This document shows, in pieces, positions 56,222 through 64,000 of a stretch of DNA of 64,000 nt. The notes under the pieces were generated by a model, which worked only from the letters and a program-made list of their open reading frames with translations, searched no databases and had not been told where the DNA came from. How positions within the stretch are numbered: position 1 is the stretch's first letter; each line of letters begins with the position of its first letter. The translations under genes were made by a program, and so were the position numbers. The stretch spans positions 27,145,814 to 27,209,813 of the forward strand of contig JAKSZU010000012.1 in assembly GCA_026018925.1 (NCBI GenBank), read 5' to 3'. Origin of the DNA: Tupaia tana (Eukaryota; Chordata; Mammalia; Scandentia; Tupaiidae).

Positions 56222-56337
56222 TATAATATATATATATATATTATATATATTATATATAATATATATTATGTATATATAATAATACATATTATATATTATA
56301 TATAATAATATATATAATATATATTATATATATATAG
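56222..56337. repeat. Imperfect TA-rich palindromic repeat
   Basis: About 115 bp of interlaced TATATA / ATTATATAT units without G or C apart from single bases. Can fold into many hairpins. Confidence 0.95.
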
Positions 56338-56379
56338 TATGTTTAATTCATTCATTTTAAAGGTTATTTATTTTATTAA

Positions 56380-56590
56380 TCATACAGCTTCATGTACATG
56401 AAAAAGAGAGAGAAAGATATGCACTTATAACAAAGTATGTTCATGGTAAAATTTCCACTCCCTATTTCTCCAGATGCTCAGGATCCTAGGCATGAGTGAA
56501 CATCCTCATGGTCATCACTGAGGCTTCCAGCATTACAGTTCAGTTCACTATCAACAGTGCAATAGAGTTGCACTAGCAATTTCAATTAAT
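56380..56590. repeat. Unnamed old interspersed repeat
   Basis: Shares 'ttccagcattacagttcagt' and neighbouring sequence with 11160-11345 and 31120-31280 in blocks A and B ('aacactacagttcagttta'). Not identified. Confidence 0.4.
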
Positions 56591-57419
56591 TTTATATATT
56601 TTAAGGATGTTGCATACTACTTACATAAATGACCTCTTATAAAACCAAGGCAAACACATAAATCTCTACATACGTTTTTTTCCTTCTGACTTCAATATGA
56701 GCATAGAGTGGAGTTGAATAAAACAAGAAGTATGAATATATTAGAAAATAGACTATAAGACGTATATGCTTAATACAACATAGTCACCCAGGAATCCACT
56801 TTATCTCTTAAATGGACTTCAGCTAAGTGAACATCCTTTGTACAAGCTTTCCACAAAGTCAATATGCAGTTTTTTGTTGTTATATCTTTCAGGAAGATTT
56901 ATCTAACTGAAATGACATTTCCTTTTTCCATGGGTAAAAATTAACTTGCTCTTAGATTTATCATTATAGCATAATCCTAGACAATAACTTCACTTACTTT
57001 CTTTATGTCATTGTGTTGACCTATCAACACATGCAATATGAAAATACAGTTTTTATAATTACTTCCCATTAAAATCATCCAACTCATAGTTTGCTTAATG
57101 TTATCACAAATTCACCAAACTATTACTTGTAATGAACCATACATTTACATAAACAGAACTTTGTCCATGCCTTGAGATGATCATTGTATTCATACAGAAT
57201 TGTATGAAAGTGTAAACTAATATAAAAATAACTCTTAAAGAATATTTAGGCAACACACTATTTAAAGGTAAATAAAACCAAATATACTAATTGAGACTTA
57301 GGGTAAATGTTCTTTCCCAGTCTGCACCTGCCCTTTATATTCAAACCTCTACTTAAGGTTCTACAGAAAAATCTATCATTCTCTAGCACATACAATCATT
57401 GTAAGATGAAGAAGTTCAA

Positions 57420-59195
57420 TGGTAATGGGAGTTGATATGAGTTATTCTTCTCTGCCTCTATATCTGACTTTAATGTAGATTGCAAGCAATAATAGAGAGT
57501 TGTATATTCCTTTGCATACCTGTCGTTGACTTACATTTACTACCAGAAAAAACAGGCTTTAGAAATATTTAATGATAAGTTGTTCTATTAATTTCCCCTC
57601 TATGAGTTTTGTGCTGTAATTTATGATATGCTAGATTCCTAAGGAGTTATGTTTCTGTTAACACTAAAAATGGACTCTTTTATTCTGACAATCACATTAT
57701 CACAAAAATGTATATATTTAGTAAATGGAAAGCACAAGAAATTCTATCTTTCTGTGATTCATTTGTGTTTTCAGAGAAGTCTTAGTGTGGATTGCCGCCT
57801 CTGATGAAGCTCTTGTTACTACCTTACGATTGTCTCAGAAAGATCCTCGTTTCTCCAGCCTAATTAACTCATCAATGGGTCATTCCTGGTCTTACCTAAG
57901 AGACCAGACTCTCAGAAGATCACAAATATTCTGATTCCTCAATCCTGCTTGGGTCTGCTGGGATAATTGAAGCTATAAAACCAGTCTCAGCTAGTGTTGT
58001 GCCCTGGACCAAGAGAGACACCCAAGTTGCAGAGCCTCAGTGGATCAGCGCTGCAGAATAGAGGAGGCAACAAGCATTTGATATTTTTTATTGGACAGGA
58101 GGGGACTCCCTTGCTCAAAGGTGTCCCATATGTTTCAGATTTCATATCAAGCACACTCCTTGTTCAGGGTAAAGGACCTGAGAATTTTCCTACCATGCCT
58201 CCCATTTTATAGCCCCTGTGTAGGGTTATGGCTTAAGCAAATTTAAAGCTGGGATGGAGACATGTCTCATGTCTATGGAATGGTATTTGTTATCAGTGGG
58301 CATGTCTGCCTACCTGACTTGAACATATTCTTTCCAGAGAATGAATGGCTCACTGGCAGGTGGTTTATGGCTGTCAAAACACACTCACTGTCCTTGAGGG
58401 AGAATTATCTTAGAATGTAAAAAATAGGTTATTTCCCAAATGGTGTTCAACAGAGGGATAAGGGTCTGAGGTTTGTTGCCCTAACTATGGTCAATGACAG
58501 GTAAGATTTCCTGTGGGTTAAGAGAGATCCCTGAGATTATTTTAGATTCTCCCACTCAGGCTTCAATGTGTTCTTATTCATGAATTTTCAGGTTCATGGT
58601 TAAAGTTCTCTTTGAAATAATAAAAGGCAGAAGAGTTCATGTCACTTCATTAAAAGAGAAGAAAGTAGACACAGGCTAGACACAGTTGGTGTGAAGGCTA
58701 GTTTGTCATATAGTAAGAGCTGGAATCTCAGAAGTTTCTGATATCAACTTTTATTTATTGGGTTGTTTGTAATTTGCACTTATTTTGCTTGTTTGAATGT
58801 GTCTCTATTTATTTGGGGCAGGTTACATTTGGAGTAAAGAAAATGGAAAGAAGGAAATAAGACATGATTCAGAAGCCAAGGGAGTGACAGAAATGTAACA
58901 GGTTGAGAAGAAAGAAAAAAAAAGGTAAACATATGAGGGAATTTACTGAGACTTCCTTTCTCGTAAGTACAAATTGTTTGTCTATCACACTGCTTCAGAC
59001 CAGATTCTGAGTGTGTCTGAAAGGAAGATTGAAGGTTTCTCTAATTGGAGGTTCTTTAATTATTTATGGCCTCTCCTTCTGCCAAGAGTTCTTTTAAAAT
59101 TCCACGGCTGAAGAGAGATGTTAGCAAAAATTGAGTGAGGTAAGCAAAAATTATTAGAGACATAGGTGATTCGATTAAATCATAGTAGAAGATAT
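57420..59195. other. Paralogous non-coding segment
   Basis: Matches 14430-17400 with several SINEs missing. A 72-codon open frame at 57994-58212 is not preserved in the paralogue (about 15790-15990), so I do not call it a gene. Confidence 0.6.
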
Positions 59196-59275
59196 TGGAT
59201 GAGCTAGCAGGTGACAAGGTGGTTAAGGTGCCGAACTCCCACATGACTGACTGTGGTGTGAGTATTGAACAAGGT
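59196..59275 (+). repeat. 5' fragment of a tRNA-derived SINE
   Basis: GAGCTAGCAGGTGACAAGGTGG head through the box B region; the body is missing. Confidence 0.7.
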
Positions 59276-59527
59276 GTTTTCCTTTTCGTCAGTGTCGGTC
59301 TTCTCAACTGTTCCTTACCACTGAAGCTCTTAGCTGTTGGATATCCAATACCTTGCAATCTGTAGTCAGACTTCACCCTCACCAATTCCTTGAAGTTGTA
59401 ATAAACAAGCCTGAAGTTCTAATATTTTTATTTCACATTCTATTCTGAACAGTGCAATAGGGGAGTGACAGTATAAAATAACGATAAAACATAATAATAA
59501 TGGAAATAATAGCAAGAGTAATAGCAT

Positions 59528-59531
59528 TGGG

Positions 59532-59564
<33 letters not shown>
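59528..59564 (+). repeat. Poly(A) run, about 35 bp
   Basis: An uninterrupted A homopolymer. No retroelement body seen immediately 5' of it. Confidence 0.9.
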
Positions 59565-59566
<2 letters not shown>

Positions 59567-59677
59567 TTGAACAGGGGAAATGTAGTTAAAAGTCAAGACT
59601 ATAAGGAGTTGAGGAAGCCAAGGGAGAGGAAAGGTTGAAGGGATTGCTAATCAGTGGCAAATGAAACAGAACATTAG

Positions 59678-59850
59678 AGTAAAATGAGCTGGGTCTGAAT
59701 CTCTGCTTAACTCCATACTACATGTATGGCCTTGGGCAAGTTATGTCACATACTAACACCATAGTTTTATTATATGTGGAATGGAGACCATATCAGTAAC
59801 CACTTTGCTGGAGTATAAGGATAAGAAAATGGTATTTTGTGAGGATTCAA
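59678..59850 (+). repeat. MIR element
   Basis: 'gagctgggtctgaatctctg', then 'ggccttgggcaagttatgtc', then 'gtggaatggagaccatatca': MIR core and 3' part. Paralogue of 17640-17780, so it predates the duplication. Confidence 0.88.
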
Positions 59851-60331
59851 CTGCATAAGATGACTACCAAAACATAGTACATGGAAAATACTAAATAAAT
59901 AAATAACAAAAAACTCTTAAGTTCCACAACAGAAATAATATGAATATTAAAATGTGTCATGTGGATTAAAAAGTCCATACTATTGAGAATTATCACTGTT
60001 ACCAACTAGATTGTGCTAGAAAGATAGCTAAGCAAGAATTTTAATAGCAATAACTGTTCTCTTTGTCATTCTTTCTTTTTAAAATCTAGTAGAATGATTT
60101 TCAGCACAACTAAACAGTACAGCTGGATATTTTTTTTTCTTTGAGCTTTGGATCCAGAATTAAACTTTAGATTTTTATATTTAGAAGAGAAACTGAATCC
60201 AAGCTAGTTTTAATGTTATCTATGTAGATGGTGAGTTCAGAGGGATGAAATGTTTCAGTTGAGGTTCCCGCAGTGGGTGATAGAACTGAGCGTCAGATTT
60301 TTTTTTTTTCCTTTTTAAAATTATCCTTTTG

Positions 60332-60506
60332 AAGACCAGCAGGTGGCATGGTGGCTAAGGCACTGGACACTCCCATGGTTCAAGTCTTGGATCTGGTGGC
60401 TTGCTTTCTAGCTTCCTCTCTTTCTCTTTCTCTCCCTCTGGGTCTCTCGCTGGACAAATTAAAATAAATGAATGAATAAATAAAATTAAATAATTCTTTT
60501 AAAAAA
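60332..60506 (+). repeat. Short-form tRNA-derived SINE
   Basis: 'gaccagcaggtggcatggtg' head, CT-rich tract, 'gctggacaaattaaaataaa', AAAT repeats. Target-site duplication around 60317-60331 and 60507-60521 (AATTATCCTTTT core). Confidence 0.92.
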
Positions 60507-60524
60507 TAATTATCCTTTTAACTT

Positions 60525-60672
60525 TATTTATTATTGTTGTCCTTCAGCTTGAACAGAGAAAGACACAGAGAGTGAGAGAAAGAAAGCAAACCACTTGGTC
60601 CTGGACTCTCACCACAGCCAGCCATGTGGGAGTCCAGCATTCCAACCATCATGCCACCTTCCAGCCACAAGT
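60525..60672 (-). repeat. Short-form tRNA-derived SINE (older)
   Basis: 'ttcagcttgaacagagaaag', GA tract, head side 'cagccatgtgggagtccagc'. Directly abuts the previous SINE. Confidence 0.82.
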
Positions 60673-60734
60673 CTCAAATCTTGTACAACTATTTTCTCAC
60701 TACACTATGCAGCTTTGAGATAATCTAACATGTA

Positions 60735-61044
60735 GTTTTCTTTAATTTCTTCAAATATATTTGATGCACTTTTACTGAGTCTGAAATTTGTATTTTCTAG
60801 TCTATTCCTTACATTGGTTACTGGCATCACTATTGTATTTAACACTGTACAGGAAAATATTTTACTGTCTTTCATTCATCCCCAATTAACCCATCCCCAA
60901 GTTCTCTTATGTATTTATTTAAGCACATGGCACTGTACAATTTTCTCTGCTAAGATGACACTTTTGGTTCTACTCTGGTCTGTTATAAGAACATGTTAGA
61001 GCCTCTCCATCTAGTTGTCTTCCTCCTCTTTGATAGCTCTTGCT
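60735..61044. other. Diverged counterpart of 18415-18560
   Basis: 'tctattccttacattggtta' aligns with 'ccctatttcatatattggtt'. Non-coding. Confidence 0.55.
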
Positions 61045-61330
61045 GCCTTTTTTATGTTTTATTTATCTTATTTATGAGAAAGTGTGTTCACACACATGAG
61101 AGAGAGAGAGAGACAGAGACAGAAAGACAGAGACTGAAAGAGACACAATTTTGCCATGCCGCAATCCCCCTTTCACAGCCCTCTAAGTCATCAAGATCTT
61201 GGGCACTTGTGGACAGGCATGACAAGTTTCTAAGGCCGTCTCGGGGCTCTAAATACACAAGTGACCATGCAGTTTTCATCACTACAGTTCAGTTTGCAAC
61301 TGCCTGCATCACTAGACTGAGCTATCTGCT
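61045..61330 (-). repeat. Old long-form tRNA-derived SINE
   Basis: TTTA tail, 'gagaaagtgtgttcacacac', GA tract, 'catgccgcaatccccctttc', 'aagatcttgggcacttgtgg'. The head region is rearranged. Confidence 0.7.
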
Positions 61331-61589
61331 ACCTCTTAATCCCTTTTTACTCAACTACTTTCTATTATGCTAGATACTGCAATTGTACTCATAGCCATCA
61401 TGAAACATAAGTTTATTGATAAAGAGTAATACAAAATCTATAATAAGAAATCATATGGGTGTGCCATTGTGAAACAGAAATACTGATCATCAGCAAAGAT
61501 TTCTTAAAAAGGAAAAGCTTAAATTTTGATATTTTATGCTCCTTAAAATTTTGACAAATATTGGAAAGTCAGTAAATTTTTCTTTCTTT

Positions 61590-61620
61590 TTAAAGTTTTC
61601 TATAGGATTTTTACACTTCT

Positions 61621-61715
<95 letters not shown>

Positions 61716-61898
61716 AAGTGAAGTCATCTCCATGGGGAGATGACCACATTGCAATTGCATTTCCATTCTCCTCTAAGATCTTGGGCATGCACACATACAT
61801 GTCTGGTGTATTTTCAAGCCCCTGGTGGGACTTGAATCACACAGCTGGCCACATGAGATTCAGTCACTTTAACCACCATGCCACCTGGCTGGTCCAAT
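61590..61898 (-). repeat. tRNA-derived SINE with an expanded GA tract
   Basis: 'ttttctataggatttttaca', a pure (GA)n run at about 61626-61712, body, head ending CCACCTGGCTGGTCC. Microsatellite expansion inside the element. Confidence 0.9.
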
Positions 61899-61929
61899 AT
61901 TTTTTAATAGTGAGTATTATTCACCTTAT

Positions 61930-62886
61930 AAATATATTCACAGTATAGAAATTTAAAGCTAAAACTGTTAGACTAAATTTAAAATCTCTGATTCTTCAAG
62001 GCACAATCTATTTACTCATCTTTCTCACATCCGTAAACCCTCAGTGAGCTGACGTGAAGTGTACTGAGATTTACATTCCTGATATGGTCATTCCATTTAT
62101 ATTGCTTATTCTTCCTAAAGTTAGTCTCTTGAAAGCCTGAAGTTCTTCTGATTAACAGATTTAATGACAACACCTCTAAGGTTCTTTGACCCATCTACCT
62201 AGTTACAGGCAATGTCTGTTCTGTGTGGTGATACCTATGTGATTAAATATCTCATTATGCTCATCTGCTCTCAGGGATGGTTATTTGTTTTCATGTTTCA
62301 GGATCCTCAAAAGAGGACCAGATGCATGAGATAGAGGATATTTATGGTTTACATTTAATTCCTTCTTTAATACATATCATTCAGAGAATGAACTTAAAGA
62401 AATATTCATTGACTTCTTTCCTGTGTTTAGAACTCATTTCCTTTGTTATTTTTTATGAGCTGTTTTTCTTTTCTCTAATAATATTTTCAAGTTTCTGCAC
62501 AAAAGGAAATGTAAAGGGCTGGAAAGGACTAATATACAATATAAACTAGCAGAAACAAATGGGAGAAAACAGCAAGGTAGTTGGGAGGACCGGGGTAGAT
62601 GAATGTACTATGTGTGGAAGACCAGAGGACAATGTCTGTAGAGTTAGACTAATGCGACTAAAGTGCACACTCTATAGTGCTGGGTTATCTGAAATGACAT
62701 GAATCTTGTAACCATGCACATTAAAAAAAAGAAAGAATTCCAATATGGATACATAATGTTAATTTATTGCAGCATGGTGAAAGAAAGGACTGCTAACATT
62801 CTATTTCCATTTCTCCCTGATATATCGCTAAAGAAAGAGAAAAGGAAGCACCATCGTGAAAGATTTATATTAAATTTCAGGGATAG
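61930..62886. other. Block C counterpart of 20100-21350
   Basis: 62160-62500 aligns with 20330-20540 and 21130-21230. No gene. It is the outgroup that shows block A lost this sequence. Confidence 0.65.
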
Positions 62887-63155
62887 GGACTAGCAGATGG
62901 CATCATGGTTACATTGTTGGACTCTCACATAGTCGAAGGTAGATCAAATCCCAGACCTGGCGACTTAAAACACATGCCAAGTGCGTGTGTGTACATACTC
63001 AAAGTCCTAAGAGAAGAATGGAGGAATAAGGATTGTGGCATGGCCATTCCTCCTGGGCAGTGGTTTATCGCTTCATGTCTCTCTTTCTCTCTCTGTCTGT
63101 CTCTGTGTCTCTCAGATGAGCACATTTTCCCTATAGCAAAAATCTCTCCCTAAAA
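62887..63155 (+). repeat. Long-form tRNA-derived SINE
   Basis: GGACTAGCAGATGGCATCATGG head, body, 'ttttccctatagcaaaaatc' tail with A-rich end. Confidence 0.87.
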
Positions 63156-63429
63156 AAATATGTTGCAAGGATAATTATTTTTACTGATTCATTATTTGAG
63201 CTGCCTAAAAGAGCACAATAGTATTCTGGCTATTATATTTCTGGAGTTCCAGGAAAGAGGAATTTTATGAATCACCAGAGCTGACCAGTAAGACAAGGAG
63301 GAAAACTTTATTATCTAATGGTCTATAAGAAACTTTCCTGGTTAATACTCGGTCAGTAAGTATAAAGCACTACACACAGGGCCTAACCCATATTATGAAC
63401 CCATTTGTATTATTATAGTTTTATCAAAA

Positions 63430-63513
63430 TTATTGGATTGTCAGAAAAGCAATGACATAGTTTTCTGTTTTTCTATACAAAAATGTGTCATAACTTTTCC
63501 AGTGACCTAATAT
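63430..63513. mobile_element. Palindromic mariner-type MITE
   Basis: TTGGATTGTCAGAAAAGCAA left arm, centre 'ttttctgtttttctatac', right arm 'cataacttttccagtgacct' ending in AATA. About 260 bp upstream of OR52Z copy 3 and absent from copies 1 and 2. Confidence 0.75.
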
Positions 63514-63772
63514 TATTGCCAATAGTATTAGCTCTACAATTCTATGGTAATGTTTATGTCAATGAAGTTTATCTGGGATATTATTCTTTAATCATCAGTG
63601 ATCACTGATTATTTCTTAAGACAATGAGTTTACTCCAATGCCAATGTTTGTACTCAATGTAAAAACTAACACTGGTTCTTCATGCATTTTCTTTCTTTCT
63701 CTTTTTCTCTCTGGCTTCTTAAAATTATACTTTTACCATCCCAGGGCCCAGTATCAGAAGTCAGAGTAAAAG

Positions 63773-64000
63773 ATGACAACCTCTTTAAACCACACCAACC
63801 TTAGAGACATCTGGTACACCATGGTAGGGATCCCAGGAATGGAAGATGCACACGTGTGGATCTCCATCCCCATCTGCTGCATGTACATAGTGGCTGTTTC
63901 GGGCAACACCTTCTTATTATTCCTGGTCCTTACTGAGAGCAGTCTCCATGAGCCCATGTATCTTTTCCTCTCCATGTTGGCCCTGGCAGATGTCCTTTTC
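63773..64000 (+). CDS. OR52Z1: Olfactory receptor, OR52Z-type (copy 3), cut by the window edge
   Basis: The first 76 codons of a third OR52Z-type receptor, open to the last base: MTTSLNHTNLRDIWYTMVGI, then EDAHVWISIPICC, SGN in helix 1, SSLHEPMYLFLSMLALADVLF. The frame matches copies 1 and 2 exactly with only a few changes (R57 is S). Sequon NHT at 6-8. Block C is much more diverged in its non-coding parts than the receptor is, which would fit purifying selection or gene conversion. Whether the full gene is intact cannot be seen. Confidence 0.92.
   Translation, partial: MTTSLNHTNLRDIWYTMVGIPGMEDAHVWISIPICCMYIVAVSGNTFLLFLVLTESSLHEPMYLFLSMLALADVLF

Larger units (their letters stand above)
57060..64000. 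repeat. Duplication block C (older, colinear)
   Basis: 57060-57300 matches the sequence downstream of OR52Z (5120-5310, 24780-25000). From about 57420 it matches 14430 onward, then 18456-23200, ending inside OR52Z copy 3. Relative to unit 2 it therefore joins a post-OR52Z segment directly to a pre-OR52Z segment, without an OR52A. Identity is visibly lower than between A and B. Confidence 0.82.

Noticed and set aside
57994..58212. 72-aa ORF in block C
   Set aside because: The frame is not kept in the paralogue near 15790-15990.
1..64000. CRISPR array, prokaryotic operon, phage or plasmid system
   Set aside because: Periodic repeats here are microsatellites and dispersed retrotransposons; genes are mammalian receptors with no ribosome binding sites or operons.
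50000..64000. Beta-globin exons, expected by synteny
   Set aside because: No globin-like coding sequence found in any frame in the window.

Overview
This is nuclear DNA from a placental mammal: AT-rich, packed with retrotransposon insertions, and carrying intronless seven-helix olfactory receptor (OR) coding exons as its only protein genes. I see no bacterial, plasmid or viral genes, no CRISPR array and no functional RNA gene. The ORs are class I ('fish-like'). They are three OR52Z-type copies (two complete, one cut by the right window edge), two complete OR52A-type ORFs, one OR52A pseudogene, one truncated OR52Z-type pseudogene, and one complete OR51V1-type gene. In human, OR52A, OR52Z1P and OR51V1 lie next to each other on the telomeric flank of the beta-globin cluster, so this is very probably the same OR block. 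No globin exon is in the window.

Host: the dominant repeat is a tRNA-derived SINE in long (about 250-285 bp) and short (about 165-205 bp) forms. Some copies are nearly pristine, with long poly(A) tails and perfect target-site duplications. A few old 7SL-derived (FLAM/Alu-monomer-like) elements are also visible, and those are confined to Euarchontoglires. A tRNA-SINE-dominated genome with old 7SL monomers, and without Alu dimers, rodent B1/B2 or rabbit C-repeats, best fits a colugo (Dermoptera). This is inference, not a database match.

Layout: 1-13.64 kb is block A (OR52Z copy 1 on +, OR52A copy 1 on -). 14.4-33.55 kb is unit 2: a 4 kb upstream segment followed by block B (OR52Z copy 2 on +, OR52A copy 2 on -), colinear with A at an offset of 18.5-19.9 kb. 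From about 36.06 to at least 42.3 kb is block D, an older copy in INVERTED orientation, with an OR52A pseudogene on +. 44-57 kb holds a truncated OR52Z fragment (45.76 kb), a 230-bp TA/TACATA array, OR51V1 (50.4-51.4 kb, -) and many insertions. About 57.06-64 kb is block C, a more diverged colinear copy of unit 2 that ends inside OR52Z copy 3.

Because the blocks are paralogues, each acts as an empty-site control for the others. I could place at least nine insertions (SINEs and L1 tails) as block-specific, with target-site duplications, and polarise a roughly 1 kb deletion in block A. Decay of the receptors can be read directly: OR52A copy 1 has an open frame but has lost the DRY motif, OR52A copy D has a 4-bp deletion, and the 45.8 kb OR52Z fragment is truncated and abuts a SINE and an L1 tail.

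The receptors would act singly in olfactory sensory neurons (one receptor per neuron is the established rule for ORs); there is no operon or pathway here. A family of about 80-bp palindromic mariner-type MITEs and a second, rarer tRNA-like SINE family are the most distinctive non-genic signals.
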